This document shows, piece by piece, positions 52,920-61,145 of a stretch of DNA of 64,000 nucleotides. Numbering within the stretch: position 1 is the stretch's first letter; every line of letters starts with the position of its first letter. The stretch covers positions 1 to 64,000 of the forward strand of contig JBJKRL010000085.1 in assembly GCA_046704745.1 (NCBI GenBank), given 5' to 3'. The notes under the pieces are model-generated. The model saw only the letters and a list, made by a program, of their open reading frames with translations, ran no database searches and had not been told where the DNA came from. Source of the stretch: CAWGGS01 sp046704745 (GTDB lineage: Bacteria > Desulfobacterota > Desulfobulbia > Desulfobulbales > Desulfocapsaceae). Made by a program: the position numbers and the translations under genes.

Positions 52920-54074
52920 TTATTGATAGATCTCTCCGCTCTCATAGGTCTTGTAAGGCCAGGGAGCAACGCCGCCTCGGGCTTTGCGCCAGGTTGCGAA
53001 ATCCTGCTCAAAATCACGCTGGGATTGCACGATCTTCTTTACCTCGGGATATTTTGCCATCAAGCTGTCAACATAATCGTGGGTGGTTTTCCGGAACTGC
53101 AGGAGGGTATCCTTGTCCATCTGCACGATTTCGACTTTTTTAGCGAATTTATTGATGGCCTCGGCATCAAGGGATTGAATCCAGTTATAGGACCACAGCT
53201 GGGTCTCCTTGGCGCAGATTTCAACAATATGTTTCAGATCCTCGGGAAGTTTGTTCCAGGCGTCTTTATTGAAGAAGATGTAGCACTGGCTGCCGGGTTG
53301 ATGGACACCGGGCTCGATGACGTATTTGGTAATCTCGTCAAAGCCCATCGGCCAGTTGATGGCCGGTGCAGAGAATTCGGCGGCATCGATAACGCCGCGC
53401 TCCAGGGACAGATAAACCTCACCGCCCGGCAGCGGGCTGACTGAGGCCCCCAGCTTGTTGAGAATGTCCATATACCAGCCCACGGTACGGACGCGCAGAC
53501 CTTTGAAGTCTGTCATCTTGGTAGCGCGCTTGTTGGAGAAGAGTCCCATATCCTGGCCGGTCTGGCCGCAGGGGAAGGCCATCAGGTTAAACTTGCCATA
53601 GAGTTGCTGGGCCAGTTGCATACCGCCTTTCTGATAGAGCCAGACGTTATACCCTTCACTATCCAGACCGAAGGGGACGTCTCCCAGAGGAACAAAGGCC
53701 TCGTCTTTTCCTTTCCAGTAGCCGGCCCAGTCATGGCCGACTTGAGCGGATCCCTGGCTTACGGCATCAAAGGTCTGCATGGCCGGAACCAGCTCACCAG
53801 CGGAAAACGGCTTGATATCCAGTCGACCGGCAGAGGCCAACCGGACGCTGTCGGCAAAATGGACGGCGATATCGTAGAAAAGAAGTCCTTTGGACCATGG
53901 CATGACCATCTTCCAACGAATGTGCTCCGTGGATGGTTTGAATTTGACCCTTTCCGCCATTTGATGACGCGGATCAACTCCAAATTTTTCGCGCTTTGCT
54001 GCGGCATAGCTGGTCGAGATTCCTAACGACAGAGACATCGCAAGAACCGTAGCGACAATCCAGATTTTCCTCAT
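52920..54074 (-). CDS. dctP: TRAP transporter substrate-binding protein, 2-oxoacid/lactate type
   Basis: 384 residues from ATG 54074, with AAGGAGG upstream. A signal peptide ends near SYAAA. The protein has features of the long DctP subgroup (TakP, Thermus lactate-binding protein) that binds 2-oxoacids or lactate with a cation: the early WKMVMPWSKG, GVIDAAEFSAPAINW and CAKETQLWSYNW segments are typical. It delivers its ligand to DctQM. It is the first gene of the operon and sits downstream of a sigma-54 promoter. Binding of lactate is inferred from the linked lut genes. Confidence 0.9.
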   Translation of the reverse strand: MRKIWIVATVLAMSLSLGISTSYAAAKREKFGVDPRHQMAERVKFKPSTEHIRWKMVMPWSKGLLFYDIAVHFADSVRLASAGRLDIKPFSAGELVPAMQTFDAVSQGSAQVGHDWAGYWKGKDEAFVPLGDVPFGLDSEGYNVWLYQKGGMQLAQQLYGKFNLMAFPCGQTGQDMGLFSNKRATKMTDFKGLRVRTVGWYMDILNKLGASVSPLPGGEVYLSLERGVIDAAEFSAPAINWPMGFDEITKYVIEPGVHQPGSQCYIFFNKDAWNKLPEDLKHIVEICAKETQLWSYNWIQSLDAEAINKFAKKVEIVQMDKDTLLQFRKTTHDYVDSLMAKYPEVKKIVQSQRDFEQDFATWRKARGGVAPWPYKTYESGEIYQ

Positions 54075-54206
54075 GATTCCCTCCTTCTGAGAATTGGATA
54101 TTCTTCGGCACCGGTTCATCCGGTGCAACGGATATAAAAAGATGCTGCATCACTGTCTGTGAAAAAAAGCATCCCTACTGCCGGTACCTGGTCTGTGTAC
54201 CCGTGG

Positions 54207-54224
54207 TAGCAATGGTCATGCCAA
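54207..54224 (-). promoter_or_regulatory. Sigma-54 (-24/-12) promoter
   Basis: On the minus strand: TTGGCATGACCATTGCTA. The invariant GG and GC are ten bases apart and most flanking consensus bases match. The predicted start is about 12 bases downstream, leaving a leader of some 120 bases to dctP. The adjacent sigma-54 activator gene supports this. Confidence 0.85.
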
Positions 54225-54409
54225 TTTTCGATATCTAATAAAATGATGTAAAAACAAAGGAATAATTAAATAAAGAACTCTTTAGAGGTTTATTGGTCTG
54301 AAGATTGTATGAATTTTCGGAAATTTATTGAAAGGAGAGAGGGTGTGTGGCTGATTAAATTTGTCGGTTCGTATTTATAACAACTTGAAATAATAATACA
54401 ATATAGTAG

Positions 54410-54460
54410 TTATGATTTGTCTGGAAAATTGGACAGACCAAATTTTCAGACAAATCATAA
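54410..54460. promoter_or_regulatory. Long dyad, probable enhancer for the sigma-54 activator
   Basis: Two perfect 14-base arms, TTATGATTTGTCTG and CAGACAAATCATAA, are separated by 23 bases. It lies about 190-240 bases upstream of the -24/-12 promoter, the usual enhancer distance. Its core TGTCTG...CAGACA resembles the TGTC...GACA element at 54642-54659. Confidence 0.65.
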
Positions 54461-54768
54461 ATACATAAAGGTTCTTGCTCTAGAAATTTGAGCCGTGGAA
54501 TTTCAGTCTGTTAGAGTGACTGGGAAATGTTGCTGATGAAAATACAAAGAGTATTTATGGTTTATCCGGAGTATGTTCCAGAAGCTTTAGGAGATAAAGG
54601 GCGTTTTCGATAAAAAAAGAGAGGTAAAAGAAAAGACCCGGTGTCCGGTTTTTCAGACATTGTTTTTTCATTGCCGGCGCTGACCTGGTTTCCCGGTAAT
54701 TGCCTTTATATTGTGAAATTTTGATTTGTCGTATTTACCTTTTGTATTTTCAGTATGTTACGATATTG

Positions 54769-56232
54769 TCAAGTTTCAGGACCGTCGATTTGAATGGAGA
54801 GGCCGTATTTTTTCAAAAGCGAATAGAAGTGAGAACGTGAGAGTCCTGAGATTGAGAGAATCTTTGGAATCTCTCCTGAACACTGGCGGATAAGTTCGCT
54901 CAAATAGATTTTTTCTGAAGCGTTTTTAAAGGTTTTGAGTGATGGGAGGGGACGGTCAAAAATATCCTGAAAGATATTTTGACCGATGGATCGTATGTCT
55001 TCTGCCTGTTCTGAGTCGTCACTGTCGTCAAGGACTTCTGAGCCGGTCATCTCGCGGATCTGTTTTTTTGCCACCTGGATACGTAACTGTCTGGGAAGAT
55101 GCATGGCAAAGAGACTCTTTTCCCCTCCGGCCGTTATAACGGAACGTTCGATGATGTTGAAGAGTTCTCTTACATTGCCTGGCCAGCTATAGCCCTCCAG
55201 GATCTCAATGAAATTTTCGTCTGTTGTCTTCTCCGGCATACCATATTGGCCACAGAGTTGAGCCACCTTGAAATTGATCAGGGCCTGGATGTCTTCAGGT
55301 CGCTGCCGAAGTGGCGGCAGGGGGAGACGCATGGTGGTAATCCGAAAGAGCAGGTCGCTTCTGAACTCATGGTTTTCCACCATTTCGTCCAGATTGCGAT
55401 TGGTCGCGGCAATCAACCGGAAATCGCTATTCTGCTCAACGGTATCCCCTACAGCCCGGAAGGTCTTTTCCTGCAATACACGCAAAAACGATTTCTGCAG
55501 TGCAAGGGACATTTCGCCGATCTCATCGAGAAAAAGAGTGCCTCCATCTGCAAGTTTAATAAGACCGATGCGATTATCCTGAGCTCCGGTGAAAGCCCCT
55601 TTGCGATGCCCAAAGAGGGTTGATTCTACGAGAGATTCAGTGAGTGACGCGCAATCGACGAAGACAAATTTTCCCGTCTGACGGTTGCTGTTTTCATGGA
55701 TGGTCCGGGCAAAGAGTTCCTTGCCTGTGCCTGTTTCTCCGGTGATCAACAGGTTCGATTCGGAACGGGCCGCCTGGGCCATGAGTTCGAAACAGGCCTT
55801 TATCCGGGAACTCGTTCCGACAATTTTATTCATTTTCAGGTTGTCGGCCTCGACCTTGCTTTGTTTTTCCTGGCGGTATTTAAGAGCCCGATTGAGGGTA
55901 AGGGTGATTTCCCGTATACTTGATGGTTTGAGAAGGTAATCCCAGGCCCCGCCCTGGATGGCAAGTTCCGCCCCATCCGGATCACCTTTGCCGGTGAGTA
56001 TAATGATCTCGGGCGGATCGGTCATTTCCATGAACTCGGGGAGTAGATCAAGACCATTCCCATCCGGAAGACGAACATCGAGAAAAATGATGTCGAAGCG
56101 CTGCTCCCGGCAGAGTATTCGGCCGGAACTCAGAGCATGGGCCCACAGACAATGATGGGAGAGTCGGGTTGCCAAACTGCTTAAGGTCTCACAGATCTCC
56201 TGGTCGTCGTCGATTATGAGAATGCTCGCCAT
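54769..56232 (-). CDS. Sigma-54-dependent response regulator
   Basis: 487 residues. Receiver domain at 1-120 with Asp in IIFLDVRLPDGNG and the Lys in DYLLKPS; then a complete AAA+ domain with Walker A GETGTGKE, the sigma-54 loop GAFTGA, Walker B GGTLFLDEIGE and the R-finger segment FRSDLLFRI; then a Fis-like HTH at the C-terminus (GLSRSHFYSLLKKYGLS). It activates sigma-54 RNA polymerase when phosphorylated. The kinase gene is nine bases upstream and the target promoter lies directly downstream. The likely target is the TRAP-lactate operon, comparable to LurR of Desulfovibrio. Confidence 0.93.
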   Translation of the reverse strand: MASILIIDDDQEICETLSSLATRLSHHCLWAHALSSGRILCREQRFDIIFLDVRLPDGNGLDLLPEFMEMTDPPEIIILTGKGDPDGAELAIQGGAWDYLLKPSSIREITLTLNRALKYRQEKQSKVEADNLKMNKIVGTSSRIKACFELMAQAARSESNLLITGETGTGKELFARTIHENSNRQTGKFVFVDCASLTESLVESTLFGHRKGAFTGAQDNRIGLIKLADGGTLFLDEIGEMSLALQKSFLRVLQEKTFRAVGDTVEQNSDFRLIAATNRNLDEMVENHEFRSDLLFRITTMRLPLPPLRQRPEDIQALINFKVAQLCGQYGMPEKTTDENFIEILEGYSWPGNVRELFNIIERSVITAGGEKSLFAMHLPRQLRIQVAKKQIREMTGSEVLDDSDDSEQAEDIRSIGQNIFQDIFDRPLPSLKTFKNASEKIYLSELIRQCSGEIPKILSISGLSRSHFYSLLKKYGLSIQIDGPET

Positions 56233-56241
56233 AACGTTGTC

Positions 56242-58902
56242 CTATTCCAAGATAGTGTTGATGGTAAACGTCAGATCAATAGTGTCGTAGGGCTTTATAA
56301 ATACTCGACGGATGGAAGGAATGGCATGGGCTGCCGTTATTGCATCCTCTCGACCGGAGATGAGAACGGAAGGTATTCCAGGATTTATGGCATTGATCCG
56401 CAGTATAAGTTCAATGCCGTTGATGCCCGGCATATCATAATCGGTGATCAGGAGATCAAAGCGATTCGGTTGGGCTGTAACGAGGTCGAGGGCTTCCTGG
56501 GGAACACCGACTGCGGTAACTGAGTATCCCACATTTTCAAGGATTCGCGGGGTGGTGTGGAGTTGGTCTTCGTCGTCTTCCACGAAAAGTATGGTCCCTT
56601 CTTTGTTGCCCGTAGACACGCGTTGTTGCTCCGGCAGGTCATCGGAAGGGGAGATTTTCGGAAAGAACAGCCTGAAGGTCGTCCCTTTCCATTCTTCACT
56701 CTCCACTTTAAGTCTTCCCAAATGCGATTTAACGATTCCATGGACTACTGCAAGCCCAAGACCAGTTCCTTCGGTTTTGTCCTTTGTTGAGAAAAAGGGA
56801 TCGAAAATCTTATCGATGATAGTGGAAGCGATGCCAGGACCATTGTCCGCTACCGTCAATTGGACATGACTTCCGGCCTCGAGGTTCAGGGTCTTTGCCT
56901 CTTCTTCCTCCAAAGTTGTCTCCTCAAGTCGAATCTGGAGGACCCCGCCTTTTTCCCTGAGTGCCTGAAAGGCATTGGTGCAGAGATTCATCACCGCCTG
57001 ATAGATTTGGGTGGGATCCGCAAGAATACAGCCGATATTCGGTGAAATATGGGAGCGCATCTCAATGTTGCCCGGCAGAGAAATCTCCATCAGGCCCACG
57101 ACCTCTGTTACTACCGAGGTCAGGTTGGTTGGACGAAATCCCTCCTGGGAAGGTTTACTGAAGGCAAGAATCTGCTTTACCACCCGTCCTCCCCGGCGAG
57201 CGGCCTTAAGGACCCGTTTCAGGTCTTTGTTGGTCTGGGATTCGGGGTCCAGGTCGCCGATGGCAAGTTCGGTTGAATTGATAATCGAGGTCAAAATATT
57301 ATTGAAATCATGGGCAATGCCGCCGGCGAGGGTCCCGATTGCTTCCATTTTTTGGGATTGGAGTAATTGCTTTTCCAGGTCGAGTTCTCTGGTGATATTC
57401 TCGGCAGTGCTGAGGATACCAACGATTTTGCCGGACTGATCCCGCAAGGGAACCTTGTTGACCTCAATCCAGGCAGTATTACCCTGATGGTCGGTCAGTT
57501 TTTTTCTGACCTTGCGGAATGCCTCCTTGTTTTTAACCACAGCCACATCGGCGCTCTGAGACCATTGCACATATTCTTTGTCGCCGATAACGTCTCGGGT
57601 CATTTTGGAAATGACTTCGCTCGGATCGTTGAGCCCGAAAAAGTTCGCAAAGGTACGGTTGGCTCCGATATATTTAAAATCGAGGTTTTTCCATGAAACC
57701 AATTGGGGATTGGTATCCATGAGCGTTTCTTGAAAGGTGAGTTGATCTTTTATTTTCCTTTCCACCTGTCTTCGGCCGATCATGGTCGTAACTAGAAAAA
57801 CCGAGGTAATCAACAGGAGGAGCAAGCTTATGACGATGGTCCAGACCAGATTCTTTGGTAATTCGTAGAATACCTTGGGAGCATTGATCACAGTGCTGCC
57901 CGGAGGAAGGAGTTTTTCCGAAATATTCAGGTGTTGCATGACCTTGTAGTCGAAAAGATAGGCTCCTGAGGGTTTTTTGATTACAGGAATTGATGAAGCT
58001 GAAGCACCCTCCAATATTTTTAAGGCCATTTTGGCGGCGATTCGTCCATGATCTTCACCCGAGATCATGCTGCCACCCACTGCGCCGGATCCGAGCAAGA
58101 ATTTCCATGAGGTGTAGATCGGGACTCGAGAATGGGCGTAAATGGCACTCATGACCTCTTCGGCCGTATACGTCCGGTCATTGATAATCTGAAAGTAGGG
58201 GATAAAAAACAAAAAGGTGTCGTCAGGCAGGTGCTGCACTCTCCGCTGAACCTCGGCAAGATCAAGCTGTATCCAATAATCGACATGCAGCCTGTTCTTG
58301 AAACGTGGGACGATTGTCTCTATCTGCTTTTTAATGGCCAATCCGGCGGTTGATTCATCGCCGACGACGATCATACGGCGTTTTTCAGGATGCATCTTGA
58401 GGGCAACGTCAATTGTTCGCGTCAGATCAAAACTCTCAATGACACCGGTAAGATTTCCCGCTGCCATTTCCCCCTTTCTCAGGTCGTTGACACCGCAAAA
58501 AACTATAGGAATTCCGGGAAAGAGGTTTGGCCGATAACGTAGTGCAAAGTGAAGAGCATCATCGTCTGAGACTATGACCACATCGAAATGTTCATTGGCG
58601 TATTTTTTCTTAAACACCTGATAGATGCTCTCGATAACCGAAGGAATGTTGTATCGTTTGGCATCGAGGTATTCAACCTGGAGATCGATCTTAAAGGAAC
58701 CGCTGTCGAGTCCGGAACGAATCCCGTCCAGCTCCGAGTCCGACCATTTGTACCCGTTATGGTATGAATTTATATAGAGGATAGACCTTTTAAGCGTGGC
58801 TGCGTCGCCCCACCTGGGAATGAGAATGAGGAAAAAGAGGATTGAGAACCCAAAAAGACCGAGCTGTTTGATGATGAATTTTGTTCTATTTGTATGGAGC
58901 AT
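56242..58902 (-). CDS. Hybrid sensor kinase with ABC-substrate-binding-like periplasmic sensor
   Basis: 886 residues from ATG 58902; a TTG at 59058 would add 52 residues and no ribosome site decides. An N-terminal membrane helix, then a periplasmic region (about 40-345) that looks like an ABC-type substrate-binding protein of the PF04392 class (RSILYINSYHNGYKWSD, VIVSDDDALHFALRY, PIVFCGVNDLRKGEM), a second helix, a PAS domain, a kinase core (H-box GGIAHDFNNILTS, G-box ADNGPGIA, GTGLGLAVVHGIV), and a C-terminal receiver (LLITDYDMPGING). The final receiver suggests a phosphorelay or feedback step. With the next gene it forms the two-component pair for the lactate operon. Confidence 0.9.
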   Translation of the reverse strand: MLHTNRTKFIIKQLGLFGFSILFFLILIPRWGDAATLKRSILYINSYHNGYKWSDSELDGIRSGLDSGSFKIDLQVEYLDAKRYNIPSVIESIYQVFKKKYANEHFDVVIVSDDDALHFALRYRPNLFPGIPIVFCGVNDLRKGEMAAGNLTGVIESFDLTRTIDVALKMHPEKRRMIVVGDESTAGLAIKKQIETIVPRFKNRLHVDYWIQLDLAEVQRRVQHLPDDTFLFFIPYFQIINDRTYTAEEVMSAIYAHSRVPIYTSWKFLLGSGAVGGSMISGEDHGRIAAKMALKILEGASASSIPVIKKPSGAYLFDYKVMQHLNISEKLLPPGSTVINAPKVFYELPKNLVWTIVISLLLLLITSVFLVTTMIGRRQVERKIKDQLTFQETLMDTNPQLVSWKNLDFKYIGANRTFANFFGLNDPSEVISKMTRDVIGDKEYVQWSQSADVAVVKNKEAFRKVRKKLTDHQGNTAWIEVNKVPLRDQSGKIVGILSTAENITRELDLEKQLLQSQKMEAIGTLAGGIAHDFNNILTSIINSTELAIGDLDPESQTNKDLKRVLKAARRGGRVVKQILAFSKPSQEGFRPTNLTSVVTEVVGLMEISLPGNIEMRSHISPNIGCILADPTQIYQAVMNLCTNAFQALREKGGVLQIRLEETTLEEEEAKTLNLEAGSHVQLTVADNGPGIASTIIDKIFDPFFSTKDKTEGTGLGLAVVHGIVKSHLGRLKVESEEWKGTTFRLFFPKISPSDDLPEQQRVSTGNKEGTILFVEDDEDQLHTTPRILENVGYSVTAVGVPQEALDLVTAQPNRFDLLITDYDMPGINGIELILRINAINPGIPSVLISGREDAITAAHAIPSIRRVFIKPYDTIDLTFTINTILE

Positions 58903-59481
58903 AGCAAAAGTAATATACCATATGGGCCAATAAGGCGAGAAGGTTGAGGTTGCAACCTGGATTTGCGGCAAAATAAATTGAATTGTAATTTTTTTCAAAT
59001 TTTTATGAGGGAAAGATTCTCGTTTTTTCTTGCAGGGATCGCTGTGCGAATTGTGCAAAAGATAGGAAGAGAATATTTTAAACCAGGGTTAAATCGGATT
59101 TGAAATCTAATCTAGCTAATGTTGCTTCTGAGGCTGTATGAGTTGTGCGCAAATTATGTGCAAGAAAAAATGCCTATCAATATAAAGCACCATAACGTCT
59201 TTTGCCTTTTGTCTTATCGAGTGCTGTTTCTCCCCTCGCCATGGGGAGAAATAGCTTTGACTTTTTTGAGAAAAACTCTTACTATATAACCATAAGAAGG
59301 AAAAATAATCTCCGCAAACTCAAGGAACTAAGCAGAAAGAACCTACGGTTGAAACATCATCTGATTTTCGGGAAAAACGTACTTTAAGTATATGGTTGAA
59401 ATCGCCATTAGCGTGTAAACAAAACCTAAAAGGTATTCTGCAAACTCGTCAGAATACCAATACTACCTATGGAGGTGCCCC
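58903..59481. other. AT-rich intergenic region
   Basis: 579 bases upstream of the sensor kinase. A frame at 59202-59387 could encode 61 residues but has no ribosome site and low complexity. I see nothing firm apart from promoter space. Confidence 0.4.
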
Positions 59482-59652
59482 ATGTCGCTTTCTAATGCTC
59501 TTGTGTCTCTTTGGCTTTTGCCCGTCACCGTGCAAGTTGTTCTTCCGCTCGCTCTTCTTGTCGGATTTTTAGGCAAACGATTTTATGAAAATCTCTTTGT
59601 AAAAAGAGAGATTACAAGCCATCAAAACAGTGAAGTTCGTCAATCGATTTAG
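59482..59652 (+). CDS. 56-residue single-helix membrane protein
   Basis: A GGAGG stands six bases before ATG 59482, and the frame of 56 residues ends in TAG at 59650-59652. Residues of about 10-31 (LWLLPVTVQVVLPLALLVGF) are a membrane helix; a short tail carries Lys/Arg and Glu residues. I do not recognise it. The well-placed ribosome site and hydrophobic helix support a real small protein. Confidence 0.6.
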   Translation: MSLSNALVSLWLLPVTVQVVLPLALLVGFLGKRFYENLFVKREITSHQNSEVRQSI

Positions 59653-59729
59653 AAAGGTTCGATAATCGACGGATGTTGTGAACAAAAAACATCGGTTGAA
59701 TGGCATCACTAAATCAAGGTTCTTAACAG

Positions 59730-59885
59730 AGCCACTTGCAAAAAGATCTTTTCGCCCAAACTCCGCGTTATGCTCTAAATTTTATCCTCGGAGGTAAGCA
59801 TAGACTCCGATAGCATTTATATGCCTGCGGTAAAGTTTTTCGCATGCCTTGATTTTTACCGAAAATCCTCATTTTGCAAAAGGCT
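59730..59885. repeat. 156-base element with inverted ends (MITE-like)
   Basis: The ends AGCCACTTGCAAAA and TTTTGCAAAAGGCT are inverted repeats (12 of 14 match). Inside is CGGAG...CTCCG. It has no coding capacity. Size and ends fit a miniature inverted-repeat element. Confidence 0.5.
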
Positions 59886-60240
59886 TAAAAGGTTTCGATT
59901 GAATCAAGCCGGGCAATAGGTTGTATCAGGAATTTTACCAAGATGCCATTTAAGGGGGGGTAGGAAAACTAAAAGGCCACGATAAAATTCACCCATCTTT
60001 GTTCTGGTATTCTTCTTTTCTTTACAATGAATGTCGTATGGACCTCTGTGGGCAAGCGTTAAGTGCGCTTCGAGTAACGGAAAGTGTTTCTCACCCGTCA
60101 AAGTATCCTGCTGTCCCAGGTAGAACCTCAAAGAAAAGGTTTTGAATCGAGAAATAAAATCTCTCCCCAGAGGGGTAGTGGCGTGTTTCCCCCCTAAAAG
60201 AGGATAAGACTGCCGCTTGCCTCCGTGGAAGTTGAGGGAG

Positions 60241-60508
60241 TTGTCCCAGGTAATTTAGGACAAGGTAACTGATTATTTTCGGACATACGTTCCAGTACCT
60301 CTTGGTATTTAACATATTTTCTAATCGGTTCGGTGTGTTTCCTGCCGTTCACCGATTCCTGTTCAACAGGCAGAGCCGTTGAACTCTGACCACATCCAGA
60401 GGACGTGGTTTTCGACGCTGGAATAAAAAGACACACTTCAACAAAAGAATTTTGTGGTTTTTTGCCCTTCCATTACGTATCAGCAGAAATTGTTGATACG
60501 TTTTTTTT
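60241..60508 (+). ncRNA. Candidate structured RNA with terminator
   Basis: Successive hairpins on the plus strand: TTGTCC/GGACAA (60241-60264), ATCGGT/ACCGAT (60324-60356), GTTCAAC/GTTGAAC (60360-60382), CCACATCC-AGA-GGACGTGG (60390-60408, one mismatch), then the terminator below. No known RNA family is recognised. It overlaps a minus-strand frame, so a coding reading is not excluded. Confidence 0.35.
60476..60508 (+). terminator. Rho-independent terminator in the gene-free region
   Basis: CGTATCA pairs perfectly with TGATACG across an 11-base loop, followed by eight T. It must end a plus-strand transcript that begins within 59482-60400. Confidence 0.8.
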
Positions 60509-60516
60509 ATGACTCT

Positions 60517-60771
60517 TCCGGATTAAGCGTACTTTTGTCGGTAATGCTGAAAAAACAATCCAGCGGAAGTCTTTGATTCCTGCCGTTGCTCTACGGTCTA
60601 TACGCCTGTAAACCAAGGCTGACAGGGAAGCCGTCCCTGGTCTGCTGTCAGTTGCGGATGTCGTGTCCGTAACCCTCCTGGCCTTGGATGGAATACCTTC
60701 GGCCCCCTGTGATGCGCCCTCGATCAATCACTCACTCATCCTGGGTCAGAAAACAGCACGCTTAAGTCGGA
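60517..60771. repeat. 255-base element with inverted ends (MITE-like)
   Basis: Left end TCCGGATTAAGCGT and right end ACGCTTAAGTCGGA are inverted repeats (12 of 14). ATGAC occurs on both flanks (60509-60513, 60771-60775) and might be a target duplication, though its spacing to the ends is not symmetric. The inside has no clear gene. Confidence 0.5.
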
Positions 60772-60816
60772 TGACCCTTTTTTATTCTTTCCCGGAGATG
60801 GTCCAACTTTTGTAAA

Positions 60817-60831
60817 GGGTGGATTTCCGCC
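60817..60831. promoter_or_regulatory. Operator-like motif, copy 1
   Basis: GGGTGGATTTCCGCC, an imperfect palindrome GG(T/C)GG-ATTT-CCGCC. The same motif recurs 104 bases on, nearer dctP. Confidence 0.45.
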
Positions 60832-60920
60832 GATGGAAGATGGTTTCCTGCTTGGAAAAGTCTATGTAATATATTGTTTAGAAAACATAAAATGTAAATA
60901 TTGTCCTGGAAGGAAAGGAT

Positions 60921-60935
60921 GGGTGGATTCCCGCC
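60921..60935. promoter_or_regulatory. Operator-like motif, copy 2
   Basis: GGGTGGATTCCCGCC, one base different from the motif at 60817-60831. Placed about 210 bases before the second TRAP dctP. Confidence 0.45.
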
Positions 60936-61145
60936 ATTTATTAGGTGTATCAAGGGCAATAATATTGATAAAAATTCATTAAAACAAACAATTATAAAAT
61001 ATTTCCCAAATGGTCTGATTTTTGCTCCTACTACCTTGTCTCGGCAGGAGATGATTCTTCAAGCCGAGATAGGCAGGAGTACATACTGCCTGACAGGGGT
61101 ACCGGCTCAGTCGGTATGTCAACATTAAAAAAAGAGGAGGAAAGT

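Larger units (their letters stand above)
54075..54768. other. Control region of the TRAP-lactate operon
   Basis: 694 bases between the response-regulator stop and dctP. It holds the sigma-54 promoter (54207-54224) and the dyad at 54410-54460, with a weaker TGTC-N10-GACA element at 54642-54659. No gene is seen. Confidence 0.6.
59653..61145. other. 1.5 kb region without protein genes, rich in inverted repeats
   Basis: It contains an inverted-repeat element (59730-59885), a possible structured RNA with terminator (60241-60508), a second inverted-repeat element (60517-60771), a duplicated operator-like motif (60817-60831, 60921-60935) and a TCTCGGC...GCCGAGA hairpin shortly before dctP. A minus-strand frame at 60194-60436 is the only protein-like one, but it lacks a ribosome site. 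Confidence 0.5.

Noticed and set aside
59202..59387. 61-codon plus-strand frame
   Set aside because: No ribosome site; Lys/Asn/Leu-rich as expected of AT-rich noncoding DNA.
60194..60436. 80-codon minus-strand frame with protein-like composition
   Set aside because: GTG start without ribosome site, no known family, and it coincides with a series of hairpins. Kept only as an alternative to the RNA candidate.
60473..60727. 84-codon minus-strand frame that might be a transposase piece
   Set aside because: It lies within the inverted-repeat element but shows no DDE or other catalytic motif and no ribosome site.
61000..61145. Sigma-54 promoter before the second TRAP operon
   Set aside because: GG and GC ten bases apart occur (GGAGTACATACTGC), but the flanking consensus bases do not match.
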